Shown: positions 22,185 to 35,470, numbered from the stretch's first letter. The stretch is DNA of 64,000 bases from Lutjanus erythropterus (GCA_020091685.1 CM034601.1:15520972-15584971), one strand, 5' to 3'. Notes: generated from the sequence alone by a model not told the origin. Program-made: numbers and translations.

Positions 22185-24980
22185 TAGTAGTCCCTTTTAT
22201 GTTTCTTTCTCACAAGTGCTGTTTGACATTCCTGTACAGGGCTAGACCAACCTATTTAGAAAGGATGAAGGGAGGAACAGAGGGTGGAACAGGAGGGATA
22301 GAGGAAGGAAAGAATAGAATTGTTTATGCAATCATATTTATATAAACCTTTTTAGTTTCTGCTCCTAAACCTTTAACAGAAGACCAAAACGTCTTCTAAA
22401 CAAGGACTCCCACAGTGTTTTTGAGTGGTCTGCTTGACAGCGTGTGTTGCCTCCTCGTTAGTGTGTGTATTTGTGTGTGTTTAACAGCAGCTGCTGACCA
22501 GTAGCTGTGATTCATCCCGCGTTCCTGCGCTCCTCATGGAGGAACATTGCGATCCTACGATGTGGACTCTGCCTCTGCTAAACGTACCAGTGACTGTGTG
22601 TTAAAAATCGAAGTGATTTAGGAGTCTTGTGGGAGATGCTCCTGCTTCAGCCTGGTTTCCAGTGCAGGACCAAAAAAGGTTAAGCCAGACATCAGTCAGC
22701 ATAACTACCACCAACTACAAAAAAGGGAAGCCTTTCAGGAAATTGTTGCATCCAAAAATGCATACACAGTCTGAGCATGTTGGAAATTTGAGCATGTAGA
22801 AATATACAATAAAGAAAAATAATATTATCAAAGTATTTATATCAGTAGAACATTTAAACTGTTTTTGTCTGTGTTGTTTCAGTTTCAAGTTGGCTTGAAT
22901 GTTATTATGAACAACCAGAGTACAGCGATTCTGTAAAATGGCTACTGTACTTAAATGTTCCTATTATAAAATATATATTGACATAGGTCTGCCTTCAGTT
23001 ATCCTGTTAAGACTAATTATACTTGAAGTAATCTCAAAGCTTATCATTTAAAGAAATAACTGTTAAGTCACTGTCTGTCACTGAATGAGGTAATGTGATG
23101 ATTTAATGTATGGCTGACTGATGAAAATAGTGCAGTGTGGTATTTATATATTTGTACTATTATAAACTGGGTGTCTGTGATGATGTTGCCTCAAAAGTTG
23201 CTGCACTGAGTTATTGTGTATGTAAACTGAACAGTTCCTACTACAGCATTTAATGTACAAAACACAAGCTGACTTTTATTATGAAGTTGTAACTTACTGC
23301 TGTTGTTCATCAAATCAAGACAATGGTCATTTTGAGGGGGTTTTTTTGACAGCAGTTTGAAATATTGCAGGGAATCATGGAAGAAGAAACAGCAGCCATA
23401 GTTAGCTGTCAGATGGAGAACCGCAGGCGACAGGCTACACGCCGCCAGCTTCTCAGCGGAGTAATCAACTAGTTTCACTTTTGCTGTTCACAAACTCACA
23501 TCATTGTTCACAGGACGACAGAAAAAAGCCAATTATTAGCCGACTTCTTTATTAAAACAACAATAGTTTCTTTTGCTGCCCCCAGAATATGGTGACTTGT
23601 ATAAAATTGCATTTGCTGTTTCCACCAGTAACCACAACAGGACGTAAATCTCAAGGATTCAAACTCTTGCGTTCCAACTCAAATACAACATTTTGAAAGA
23701 CTTACATTTCTGATCTGAGGTATTTGTTTCAATTAAGAGATTCAGATATTAAAAAACAATGTTTGTCTCATTGCAGGCTGGTTTAGTTTTAAGCCAATAT
23801 CATCCCGACAGGATCAAACCATTGAAAGTCTTGAAGGGGAATGTGAATTGTAGGTAATGGCCATTGCTGCTAAGTGCCTCAGGCGTGTGTATGTGGACAC
23901 TGTCTTGCCTGAGTAGACCTGTCCCTGTGAAAGTCCTGCTCCTCCCTCCTGGTTGAGTCTACCATATAATAGCTTGTCACAAATTCAAGACCAGACCTGT
24001 CCAACAAAGCCCTTGATGCTGGTGCTTTGTTTTATGTGTGTATTTGAAGTGCAGGCGTGTGTATGAGTGTGCATTTGCCTGTTTTTTTGTGGGTCGTCAC
24101 GTGTCTACAGAAGGTTGACCAGTGTTGTGTCAAAAACAGACTCTCCAGGTAGTTAAATTTAGAGAAAGTGCTCAGTTTGCTGAGTGAGCTGTAACCACCG
24201 AACCATCACACTGGATGATCATGAATTATGAATTAAAGAGGCAGCTCAGGTCCAGTGGCTTTAAAAGATGCAGGATTTCTTTTGAGGTTTCAGGTGGCTT
24301 GACTCATGTCACACTCTAGATGAATGACACAGTGTGCCGGGTCAAAGCCTGTCCAAATGCTAATCAGAAATACTTCATTAAACTGCCCAAATTCAACAAA
24401 TTCCCAAATTCTAGACAAATAAATCACACAATACATGGGCTACAAACATACTGTATTTTTACAGCAAAAGTATAAGCCAAATAATTTTGAAAAAGTCTCT
24501 TCAGCAGTGTATTCATGATCTCTGTATGGCTGCGCTGAACTCTGATCTACTCCCCTTTCATTTATGATGTGTGTCATCTTTTAGTTCTGCTTCAAACATC
24601 GTGATGTTTCATGGTTTGCTCTCACCCTGCTGCAGGGAACACAGTGTTTCACAGTAGAAACAAACCTTTTATTTTACCAGTTTATTTTCTTTCTTTTGAG
24701 ATAAGCACCGCACAACACTGCGTAGTTATTTAGAATTCACTCTGCATGTTACAAGCAGTTTTACAGGCAAATGAGAATCCCCAGTATACGGTACAAAGCT
24801 CCAGAGTGAGCTCTGTAACATTCCCATAACCAACAAAGAAGTTTCTAATTACTAACCACAATTAACAGACAGAGGGATCACAGAGCATTGAGCTTGTTAA
24901 ATCCCTTAAGAGCCATTTACTACCAAGGACTGAGAACACACAGCTACTGTAAAATACCTCACGCGATGACAATACTACAG
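22185..24980. other. Non-coding, no gene seen
   Basis: No repeat or exon was recognised with confidence. The ORF at 23191-23478 (-) has no family resemblance. Confidence 0.4.
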
Positions 24981-24984
24981 TACA

Positions 24985-25070
24985 CAGTGGTGGAAGAAGA
25001 GTTCAAGTAAAAGTAGCAACACATACGCAAGTCCTGCATTCAAAATGTTTCTCTAAGCCTCAGAACAAAC
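24985..25070 (+). mobile_element. AAGTAAAAGTAC-type repeat fragment
   Basis: CAGTGGTGGAAGAAGAGTTC, AAGTAAAAGTAGCAACAC and AAGTCCTGCATTCAAAATG match the left part of the common teleost repeat also seen at 5221 and 38140. Confidence 0.65.
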
Positions 25071-25074
25071 AAAT

Positions 25075-27225
25075 GAGTATCATATTTTCTTATTTACCCC
25101 TGGGTATCTACCCATGTGGTTTGGTTTACCGGTCTAGGTTTTGAGATATCACTCAACAACTTCTGCCACCAATTTGATACAGATGAAAGGAATCACTTTT
25201 TTTTTTTTCTCACAGTGTGGATGGTTTTCATTGGAGGGGATTTGCGTTTCTATGAAAACGGTTCAAAAACGAAGCCTGTGGACGATCCAGAGTATCTGTT
25301 GCATTAAGGAGGAGGCAGAAACATCAGACACTGATATCCTGGAGAAATAAAACATCTGTGTGACCACGTAACTTGACATGCCAGATGGTTTGTTACATCA
25401 TGGGAACCCGTCCTTGGAAACTGTTTGGAAAAGGGTAAGCACTTTCAAATAACATTAATAATAATTTAAATAGCACTTTTTTAAAACACAAACATTGTGG
25501 AATAAAAACATGGACATGCAAATACACACACACACACACACAGACATATACATGCACGATGCATAAACATAGATTGAAGCATGGGACTAGGATGAACAAA
25601 AACAAGGCAAACAGAGCAGATTTATAAAAAGCCTAACCCACTGCAATGAGCAGCTGATAAATTCTGCAGATGTGATGGAGTGGGGAAGGATATTACAGTG
25701 TTTTGGAGCCACAACAGGAAAGGCACGGTCACCTCTGGATATAAAATAAGAACAGGAAACGGATAAAAGGCTTTATAACTCTGTAGAATATGCAGGATCC
25801 AGCCATGCAAGGCTTGTACATGATTGATAAAATTTTAAAATCTCTAGAAGTATGGAAGCATCAGCAGCACTCATTCAATCATATGTAAGATAAATCAATG
25901 TTCTGTTCGGTTCAGCTTTTACTCAAAAATTCAACATTGCACACAATTAAGATATTCAAGTAAATCAGAACTTCTTCAAAACTGTACTAAAGTAGAGTGC
26001 TACTAGTATGAGTAGACCAATGCATGATTTGTTTGATAAACACTGGACCAAAGTAGCCAAGGATTTGAATTTCCAGTAAGTACCTCTTTGGTTTTGTTTA
26101 ATCCTGTGGCTTGTGAACAAATTACAAGTTTATGTGCTCGGCTTTATTAACATGCAAACTTTCTATTAAAAAACATGAAACAAAACATACTTTCCGATGT
26201 TTATTTTACAGTTAGGTCATTGTTTTCAATTCATTTATTCATGTTTTTGTGGTACATTGTTTAATAAATTTAAGCCATGTTACATGTGTGTTATATTGAC
26301 ATTATATGTGTATGTATACTTTGTGTATCAACACTGGAAGGCTTGCCAAACAGACGGTCACAGACGTACAGTGAGCCTGCCAGCTGGCATCAACAGTGGT
26401 GGCCTTTAACTCTGTGGTATTATTGTACATCAAGTGTAAACACAAACAAAGCCGTGAATGTGCTGAACTCGGTTGTCAGCAGCTGGCATGCGTACACGTG
26501 GGAAACATTTGTGTGTCTTTCCCAGGTCAGAAACATCCAGCACATCAGTACAAAGAATGCATTGTTAAAGTGTTGGTCCGGTGTCATATTTCTGTGTGGG
26601 CCATTTAGTAATGATTCAATTATATGTTTGAAACAAGATCAGATGATCCCAAAGCCAAAATCGAGGCCTGGAACATCATTTCCCTTCATTTAAATTCTTT
26701 TTATCTCCACCAGCGAGGGTTCAGTTCCCGGTATGAATTTATTGGTTTCTTATTTTAATCTGAAAAGCAAATGAAAATCAGTACTATTTAAACTTTTGTT
26801 CATGAGGCAGCTGTCTTCCATATGGAACCACAATTGTAATCAATTATTTGGGCAGTTAAATCTGACAATTGTAAAATGTTATCATCAGTGTGGCTAGTTA
26901 ATTACCAGCTCGAGGAGCGCGCCCAGCAGAGTGCAGACGCCCCCAGGCAACAGATGGTGAAGCACCTACTGCAATGTCATGACAACTGACAGATGCAACA
27001 AGCAGAGACATTGCCAACATTAATATGACTCCCACATATGTTGTCCCGAGCTGAAGATTTCAGACTGAAGCAGCTGTTGATCACTTGCAACCGGTTAAGA
27101 AGAGTAAGAAGTCAGCTGTCGATGGTTTTATAAAACAGAGCAGTCAAAACATAGAATAGAAATAGAGCTTACCACTATATTAACCTATAGTTCTGAAGGA
27201 GAAAAGGTATTAAGTGTTATTTTTC
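25075..27225. other. Non-coding; (AC)n at 25524-25542
   Basis: A T-tract and CTCACAG at 25198-25215 mimic a splice acceptor, but the following frame (25116-25307) is not a known exon. The 138-codon ORF at 26277-26693 has no domain and is rich in Cys, Ser and Trp, as random frames are. Confidence 0.4.
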
Positions 27226-27234
27226 TGGCAAAAT

Positions 27235-27700
27235 AGAAGTTATCAGTATATATGTGTGTGAAGTTGACCTTTGACCTTTTGGATATAAAATGTCATCACC
27301 TCATCATTTTATCCTATTAGATACTTTTGTGAAAATCTGCCATAACTAGTGTACGAATTCTTGCGTGGCCAAAATGTGACTTGGACCTTTGACCTTTGAT
27401 CACCAAACTCTAATCAGTTCATCCTTGAGCCCAAGTTGATGCTCGTACCAAGTTTGAAGAAATTCTCTCCAAGAGTTCCTCAGATATCACCTTTACAAGA
27501 ATGGGACAGACATGGAATTACAGTTACCTTGACCTTTGGCCACCAAGATTTAATTAGTTCATCCTTGAGTCCATTGAGTCCTTGAGTCATTTGTGAAAAG
27601 TTAGAAGAAATTACCTCAAGATGTTCTTGAGATATTGCAATAACTATTATTTAGATCTAGGTGCCAAACTTAAGATACAGTATGTATCTGTCTAACAAGT
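27235..27700 (+). repeat. TGACCTTTGACCT-containing dispersed repeat, about 3 tandem units
   Basis: Successive units of roughly 120-170 bp contain TGACCTTTGACCTTT, CACCAAACTCTAATCAGTTC, ATCCTTGAGCCCAAGT, AGTTTGAAGAAATTC and GAGATAT, then repeat with changes. The same family occurs in reverse orientation at 56865-57235. Two units here carry DR1-type sites (27265-27277 and 27383-27395). Confidence 0.8.
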
Positions 27701-27704
27701 CCTC

Positions 27705-28060
27705 TAAGTGACAAAATAAAATGCCCATGCCCAGGATGACATAAGTTGCCAGAGGCTTTCAAAGCTGTTACAAATCATTCTTGCAAAATAAATCAGATTA
27801 ATGATGTGACAACGGTATGGTTAAGCTTAGGTTAGGTTCAGGCACAATAAAAAAAAAAGGGATCATGGTTTGGGTTACAGTGACTTCGTTAAGGTTACGG
27901 ACCTTCATCATCATGGTTACAATAATAACCATGTGGTTAAAGTTTGAGAACAAATGTGGTCATGGTTAAACTAAACCAACTTTGACTCTCAGCAGGAAAT
28001 GGGAAACAAACAGCAGCCTCCTGTGTTGAAGTCCAACTTTTTGTTGACAAGCGATGCGGT
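27705..28060 (+). repeat. Dispersed repeat, copy 1 (GTTTGGGTTACAGTGAC type)
   Basis: CTGTTACAAATCATTC, GATGTGACAACGGTATGG, CATGGTTTGGGTTACAGTGA, TTCGTTAAGGTTACGG and ATAATAACCATGTGGTTAAA occur in the same order as at 30190-30625. Confidence 0.7.
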
Positions 28061-28064
28061 AAAT

Positions 28065-28615
28065 GTGTCCACATCTCATCCTGTGTTTAGGCCAGGTCCA
28101 GGACAACAGATTCAATGAAGGAAAAAGTGTGTCTGTGAGTGTCTGCACGATTTAAACCCAACGAGAGGGCAGTTTTTGAATCATTCATCCATCCTGACCC
28201 CACCTTTTAGCAGAAGTCACACTTCCTCCTTTACTCTCAGTGGACAAGAGTCATAATGCCTACACGAGCTGGAGGACTTCACTTGAAGATAAACATAGGA
28301 CACTTTGGGGCATCTGCTGGCACAACTGATGCTGTAGCTTAGTTGGTTGCACAGTGCTGCATACCCTTGACTATTTAAGAAGAATGAACTTGTACTGGTA
28401 AATTCAGATCCAACCAATTCCTTTTCGTCAGTCGGCTCAGATAACTCTACCAAAATTTATTCTTTACAGTATGTGAGAGCTGATGCAGCTCAGAAAGCAG
28501 GAGTGGTAAAAAAGAGAAGTTGTGAGTTATCATCCTTTCTGGATTGTTAGAAATTGTCTCGGTACAAAAAGATACTTAATTCGGAGTCCAACCAAAAAAT
28601 GTCCATGCTCTTGTG
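28065..28615. other. Non-coding, no gene seen
   Basis: No recognisable repeat or exon. The ORF at 28217-28453 (-) is unsupported. Confidence 0.4.
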
Positions 28616-28620
28616 CAAAA

Positions 28621-29198
28621 CTTAAAGCAACATTATGCAAATATTGGGTTTTCTTGTGAATTGGTGCCCCTGCAGTTTCTTAGATAAATTCACGTTTGCT
28701 GTCATAAATATGCCATGTGTTTGTAAAGAAAACCCTAGACATTTAATTGACAAAAGCTAGCAAACCTACTAAATCACTGTGCAGCACCTATCCATAATGG
28801 TGAACTATTTAACTACTAACTACTACAGACAAAGACCTCCCTTCCACCTCAGAAACCACCAGCAAAAGTGCAGGAGGTGATGTTAATGTACTTAACACTG
28901 AACACGCTGCTGACTCAGCAGCCTGCAGCTAAATGCAATTGAGAGAAGGTCCAAAAATATTCAATGCAATATAAGTAGTAGTGGATCAGCTAAAGGAGTC
29001 CATTGCCTGAAAAACACTGAAGACCCCTGCTTTAGCAGCAAGTATCTGTCCGTCAGGAAGCAGCAGAGCAGCCAGAGGACATCAGAGGGAAAATCAGTGA
29101 CGTAGCTGATGGCAGGAGCAGGAGTGGAGATGAAAGAAGTACCGTTCTCCCTATTACAAGTTATTGTGCCATCAAAATGATTTTGAAGCTGCTTTAAC
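28621..29198. mobile_element. Candidate foldback MITE with TTAAAGCARC ends
   Basis: Left end TTAAAGCAACATTATGC; the right end read in reverse is TTAAAGCAGCTTCAAAAT. Internal sequence (AAAACACTGAAGACCCCTGC and a CAGCAGAGCAGCCAGAGG purine block) resembles other teleost non-autonomous elements. The terminal match is short. Confidence 0.45.
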
Positions 29199-29532
29199 CA
29201 TTATTTGTAACTGCAACTAATTGTGATGGTTTGAGCAGCTCTTTGCATATGTCTACCACAACTGAAACAACACGACATCCGTCAGTCTAACATCCTGTTG
29301 TCAACCAGCTGTAGATGTTTGATTTATTTTAAATGGTGCCCACATAAATTCTGTTGCTGTGGGCCTGTCCAGGGATTCTTCTTTTTACATAGATTGTTTA
29401 CAGAAGAGTAGAGAACTGGCAGTGTGCTTGTTTAGACCTCAGGCACATCATCAGATTGGCTCACTCTGGTGTAATGAGGGGAGTTGGTGTCATTTAGGGT
29501 TTTCGCTTGTGAAGTTATCTATGACGTGTTTA

Positions 29533-29739
29533 GGTTTCAGTGGATAGTCTGGCTGAAATGGTTTCATGATTCATCCTGGTGAGATTAATTAGAAACTCTG
29601 TGAGAGAGAAGAAATTAGAGAGACAGGAGGGAGGACGAGCGTGAGAAAAGAAGGACGAAGTCACAGTTTCCCCACAGATAAACTCAAATATTAGCTCTCA
29701 AGAAATAAGATCACAAGCGCCAATCAAGATGCATTTAAG
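29533..29739 (+). repeat. Local direct duplication, copy A
   Basis: About 207 bp matches 29932-30133: GTTTCAGTGGATAGTCTGGC, GAAATGGTTTCATGATTCAT, a purine-rich middle, CACAGATAAACTCAAA and CAATCAAGATGCATTTAAG. Identity by eye is roughly three quarters with small indels. Confidence 0.85.
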
Positions 29740-29931
29740 AATGGTTGATTGTTACATTAGGAGGTTTGTTAAACAAACAATGCCTTTTTTCTCTGAGAAA
29801 CTATAGAGAAAAATAATAGAGTGACATGATGCGGTGGTCAGAACGCTGCAGAAACATCTATACCTCCAGGTCATAGTCCAAACCCATATTCCAGTTTGTG
29901 CTCTTTATTCAGCTCTGAGGTTTTCAGTGAA

Positions 29932-30133
29932 GGTTTCTGTGGATAGTTTGGTTGAAATGGTTTCATGATTCACCCTGGAGAACTTAATTAGATGCTCTGT
30001 GTGAGGGAAGGAATTAGAAAGAGAGAGTGTGTGTAAGGAAGAGAGGAGGGAGGAAACCCATGGGAAAAGGAGGAGAGCTTTCCTACAGATAAAATCAAAG
30101 AAAATCACATGCGCCACTCAAGATGCATTTAAG
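29932..30133 (+). repeat. Local direct duplication, copy B
   Basis: GTTTCTGTGGATAGTTTGGT, GAAATGGTTTCATGATTCAC, TACAGATAAAATCAAA and CACTCAAGATGCATTTAAG correspond to copy A at 29533-29739. Confidence 0.85.
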
Positions 30134-30189
30134 GTGCAATACGTTGCATAATGTGCCCTGCAGGTTGTACAACTGCACAATAGTCTGTA

Positions 30190-30625
30190 AGTATTGGGTT
30201 AGTGTTAAGCAACATGAACAAGTTCCCAGGATACATTTTTTGTCCATGTTTGTCCACACTCTCCAGAGTAACAACCAGAAACATTTTCTGGTCTGACGCT
30301 TTTATTGGCAGGACAACATCATTTATCAGTCCCTTCCAAAAACTGTTACATATCACTGTTGGAAATATAAATCTGTTTTATGATGTGACAACACTATGGC
30401 CAAGGTTTGGTTGGGTTTAGAAACAAACACGGCTTGGTTAGGTTTAGAGAAACATGGTGTGGGTTACTACTTTGTTAAGGTTAGGTGACTTTTGCTGTCA
30501 TGGTTACAGTAATAACCACTTGGTAAAGGAAGGGGGAACAACATGGTGGGGAGAAACCGATGCTGACTGTCAGTAGGAAACAAGAAAGTGGTTTCCTGTG
30601 TTTCATTCTTTTTAAAAACATTTTG
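30190..30625 (+). repeat. Dispersed repeat, copy 2 (GTGGGTTACTACTTTGTTAAG type)
   Basis: CTGTTACATATCACTGTTGG, GATGTGACAACACTATGG, TTAGGTTTAGAGAAACATGG, TTTGTTAAGGTTAGGTGAC and GTAATAACCACTTGGTAAAG parallel the copy at 27705-28060. Confidence 0.7.
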
Positions 30626-30758
30626 TTTGTGGCTGTATAACAATGTCACAATGAACAAGAGGCATAACTGCTTTGTCTTTTGAATGTAAATGTATGTTGT
30701 TTTGGTGCATTTGCTGTTTTTCTTGGGAGGACAGCCTAATAAAAAGGGCTGCACACTC

Positions 30759-31202
30759 TTAAAGGGATAGTTAGGATTATTTGGTTACCACTTTGCCATC
30801 AGATAGCCTCCTCCAATGGGAAACTAACATTATATAAGCCAAATATCACTTTTGCCAAACCAACAAAACTCCAGAGGCAAAATTAGTAATTTTACCTCAC
30901 AGAACGCAGGAGTTGCTGGTCTCAATCTGTTAGTTTGCTTGTGTTATTGTGTGACTTTGGTGTATTACAAGGATAGTTCAGATTCGCCAACTGATTTTGC
31001 AAAATAAGTCTGATTGAGTGAGAGAGAGCTTAAATTAGAAAAAAAACATCAGAAAAAGCTTGTTGATGGCAAGGTCAAACTGCTGCAGATCCTCTCCACA
31101 GCTGTACGTTGCTTGGCTTCTGTGCTGGTACGCCTGCTGCCTCTCCAATGTGGGGGCATGTGGACCACCGCTATAATATCTGATCCAAACTATGCCTTTA
31201 AA
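30759..31202. mobile_element. TTAAAGGGA-ended MITE (family A), deletion copy
   Basis: It begins TTAAAGGGATAGTTAGGATT and ends TGATCCAAACTATGCCTTTA-A. Internal landmarks TATAAGCCAAATATCAC, AACGCAGGAGTTGCTGG, CAATCTGTTAGTTTG and TCCACAGCTGTACGTTGCTT are shared with 44557, 50471 and 61388. It is non-coding; the ORF at 31014-31226 lies inside it. Confidence 0.85.
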
Positions 31203-31204
31203 CA

Positions 31205-34000
31205 TCAGTCACTGTTTAATTGTTAAAGCAACGCAGTAGTCAACACAATTGGAAAAGTGTACGTACATGTTCTTTATTTATGGACTGAACGTTTAAAATA
31301 CACTTTTCTAATGAGGGCCTGATATTTAGGCTGATCAGAAGGGTTGATTATTAAACTTAAACTAATACTGCCAGGTAAAATTCTTATTCAGAGCAACTGT
31401 GAACAATCTAATCTCCTATTAAATTTATTTTTATGTGTGTTTTATGTCACTCTGGTGTGTCATCTACATATGTTACAGTAAATGTTAAATATATACATAA
31501 TGTAAACAGGTCTGCCACATTTTCCAAACAGGAATGCAGGCCCCCTGATGAGATGTGACACACAGCAGAAACTACATAATAGCATGTTTAAGACACATGC
31601 AAACACATGTGTCAACATACCATCTACTGTACTGTACCTCCTCATGCCGCTTTATGACGAGCATGTGTCTGGAATATGTTATTCTTCAGCAGAGTTGCAG
31701 GAAAAATCTGTTCTCCAAACTTAATGAGCGGAGCCAGTTCTTCCTGTTCTTCCAGCCAAACGCTGAAACAGATCAGTCTGTGATGTCCAGCTTTTGTGAT
31801 TCTCATGATCATCAGAGATTAGGGAAACATGCCAAGCTGACAGCCGTGATCTCCTCCCTCGAAATTTCTGTTCTATCCCGTAACTCGTGTGATTATTTGC
31901 ATGTGTCGCGTTAATTAGGGTTAAAATTAATGCTGAATGTTCATTGAATGAGTTACTGTCTGCTAATGAGTCATGACAAATCATTAATAATCTTTTAGAA
32001 GGAGCAGACATTTGTAAATGTCGAATTGAGCAATATGTTAATGGAGTCTGGCAGGCAGTAAGGCAGTCACAGAACTCAAACTCCAGGGTGTGTATTTTCA
32101 GAGCAGTGGGGGTTTTTTTTTCAAGATAACAGGATTAACTTTACATTGGCAGACAATTAACAGCTGACTGGCTTACAGTGTTGGCTTTTTATGGTCAAAT
32201 TACAATGTTACACTCATCTTGCACTCCTGCAGTGTTCCTGCAGCCTGCCAGCACTTCCTCAAGTCTGGGGAGGAGGGACTGGAGGGAAACAACTCGCTTT
32301 AAGCATAGACTGTACATTAAAGTGAGTGACAAAAGTTCTTACTGAAAGTTAAACTATGGATACAGGCATGTGCACAAAGAAAGCGAGAACAAACCACTTT
32401 ATTTTCAGGCATCAAAGCATATATTACATAAAATTTCATAAAGCATATCGAAATTAAAATATCTTATCCTTTAACTCAAGGCACTTAGTCTCTCTTCTTA
32501 CATGTCAGCACACAGCCTAAACAGTGAGTGAATACATTATTCTTGTTAGATCGTATCTCATATTAATGGACTGCACCAGAAGATCCGTTCACATCTGTTT
32601 GTTATTCCAACAACAGTAATGCTTCAGCACCACGTTAAATATTCATTGACAGCATCTGGTCAGTGTGCATGTGTGTGGCCAGGAAACGTGGCCGTTCTAT
32701 TACAAATCCAATGATGGATAACAGAATAAAGGATGATTTTTATTCTTTTAACAATTTTCTCACCGGCTTGGCAAACTAAAACTAAACTACAAGGCTATTA
32801 TGAAGCAAGTGCTTTGGTTTGAAAATGGCAGAAACTTCTTAGCCTAAATGTTTATTCACTAACTGAAGTTTGCATGAAGGAGATGCTCAGTACAACTGGC
32901 TGCTATTTAGCAGCTTGACTGGAATATTTAGAGATTAAAGTTGTGATCTGGAAAAGAAGAGGTCACGTACTCTTCAGATAAAGAGAAGTATTTCCTCTGG
33001 TATCAGTTGTTCTCCTCTATCAATTATTTATAATCACATCGGTTTGCTCGATGGTAAGTGTGTAACTATGAGATAGCTTCGGGCCTGTGGTGATCTTATT
33101 CTATGAAATCATCTGTTTTTCATTTTTGAGTCAGCGATATTGCAACCACATAAATTAAGCTTCATGATATTTGCTTCCCCGTGCGGCGCTGCAGGCACAA
33201 TGCTCTAAGTGGCACCATTGTTTCCAGCCTGTGTCATTACAAAGAGAACTAACCATTTACAATGCAGGGGACATAAAGCTGGAAAACAGGGTAAAGAAGC
33301 TATGTTTTTTGTTAATGCGGCAAAGATGTGACCAATCGGGAGCTACATCTGCTGCTAGATTTGCCTTCAGCAGACTTCTGGACCTAATTCAAGGTTGTGG
33401 TCGTTTTTCTAAACCCTGCACCTAATGAGATTCTGATATTACAACTATAAATGTGGGGTTTTACTCACAAAGTTAACTTTAACCTGCATGAATTTATTTC
33501 TTGGACTCCTTGGGGCAATAAAACAAGTTGCACACAACAGGGACATATTATTAGCTTGTTATGACAAAAGTGTTACGTGTTTATTTACACATCTGGGTTG
33601 TGCTTCTCACCACCTGACAAATCTAACTCAATAATATTCGCTCTCATGTTAGCTCTATTTTGGTCTCGTCCAACTCCTAAGAGACAAATCTGGCTCAGTA
33701 GAACAGAACCCGACCCAGGCTGACTGACCATATAAAACATGGCTACAAACAAGTGTGGGTCCTGGTTTGGGTCTTATGGCCACATGAAGAGCTCTGGTTA
33801 CTGATCTTCAAACCAGAACAAGCTGAGCTGAAAGACCTGGACAGGAAAATATATTTGGGTGACAATTTGTTTGCCACCACAAGTGACTCCTTCCATGTTA
33901 CTCAGTCATTTAATCCATCGATATAAAAGTTAATATAAAAATGTTGTGACCAGGCTCAGGTAGTCACACCAGAAGAACAAGTCAAAAATATTTTTTCTTA
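31205..34000. other. Non-coding, no gene seen
   Basis: The ORFs at 31460-32011 on both strands and 33171-33425 show no domain. No repeat was confidently recognised. Confidence 0.4.
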
Positions 34001-34004
34001 AATC

Positions 34005-35250
34005 AAATTAAAACCAGATAGAACCAAACCAACTTTTGTCATAATTAAGCAAAGCAGCTTATTTAAATATGAATAATAATCACATGCAAAAACACAATAA
34101 GCAAACACAGCATATAATACATGCAGCTAAAACATAAAACATGCAACGCAAACACAGTAACATAAAATATAAACTACAACAGAAACTACAGTCTCACAGT
34201 TGCAAGGTGCAAAAAAAGAAGAATAAAGATAAACTAAGGCAATATAACCAAACCACAATGTGGTGTGAGAGGGAATTATTAGACTGCAGCCAGGGCTTAT
34301 GTAACCAAGGAACACACTGGGCGCCACAGGCGTTCCAGTTCACGCTAATCAGCCACCTGCAGAGCAAACAGAGATACAGGTGGTTATTATGTTACGTTCC
34401 ATTTACCTCGCAAGTCAGAGCGGAGAATGATGTCACGTTGTTTCAATACAACAAGTTGGCAAACCAAATCAGTGCCTCCTCTTGTGCTTGCTCTTAATCG
34501 GAACACAATTTATTACTAAAGCTTTCACGTGTTGTTGAGGCCTGGATATTGAAGTCAGGGTGGGTGAGGTTCTCCTGACTTTCCAGTTTGAAAATCTGAC
34601 TTCAGGGAGCGTTTCAGCTGAAATTTCTGACAGGGAACTGGCAAATTCCGACTTCCCGAATCCCAAGATGACACCGGGGTTCATCACAGTCAGTGCAACT
34701 TTAATGTTGGTTAAAAACCTTGATGTCAGTGCAAATGTCACTTCCTGTACTAAGATATTCCGCATTATCAGTTGTACTATACAACAAATATTTCACTCTC
34801 ATCTTTGCCTGGCAGAGTTTTTTCATTCTACACTCATAAATACAATTGATATAATTATTTTTCTTCTTTTACTGAACCCAGGAAAAAAAAACCTCTGGCA
34901 CAACATTGTACTGATGGATTTTAAAGACATTTGGACCAATGAAAAATGTTAAAACTCATGGTATTCTACTAAAACGACATTTCTGTCAGTAAACATCTTG
35001 CTCAGTCACGGAAATAAATTTATTGGAAATTTCTGGCTGTTGTCTGAAGACATTAATAATGATTAGACTATATTTACTAGCAGTGAAAGAGCAGGGTTTG
35101 TGCAACAGTTCAGATGACATCATTCTTGCAGACAGCAGAGATAATCCAGACGGAGGCGGACAGCTCATGATTACAACACCACTTGTCTTACCTGCTTCCC
35201 CCTCAGGTTCGTCTTGGCTAACGTAACACAGAGGCAAAATCAGAGAGTAA
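34005..35250. other. Non-coding, overlapping chance ORFs
   Basis: ORFs of 118, 98, 130 and 107 codons overlap on both strands (34141-35309). None resembles a family, and the opposing frames being open together points to base composition rather than coding. Confidence 0.45.
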
Positions 35251-35254
35251 ATAG

Positions 35255-35470
35255 ATTTGTAGGGATTTAAAAGGACTTCGTTGCCCAGGCTACGTCGAAT
35301 GATGACCATCCGGGGAGAAGAGAACAGAGAGATGGTTGCTCTCTGTAGTTTGACTCAGATTTATTGGGAACAGGCTTTGAAGAAGACACACATCCGAAAC
35401 GTCAGCCCGCTCATCTGCTCAATAAATCTCCCGTGCAGACTACAGCCCTCTCATCCTCTCTTGGTCTTTG
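35255..35470 (+). mobile_element. Possible retroelement 3'-end fragment
   Basis: GGCTTTGAAGAAGACACACA followed by TCCGAAACGTCAGC and later CTCAATAAATCTCCCGTGCA resembles the GAAGAAGG...CCGAAACGTC motif found near the 3' ends of several fish retroelements. The class is not determined. Confidence 0.4.

Noticed and set aside
25198..25307. Apparent splice acceptor (T tract then CTCACAG) with a 30-codon open frame
   Set aside because: The peptide matches no protein family I know and no donor follows. The surrounding sequence looks like a dispersed repeat.
26277..26693. 138-codon ORF on the + strand
   Set aside because: No domain, no start context, composition like random frames, and overlapped by two other open frames.
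34141..35309. Cluster of ORFs over 100 codons on both strands
   Set aside because: Opposing strands are open over the same bases and no frame resembles a family. Explained by few stop triplets in this composition.
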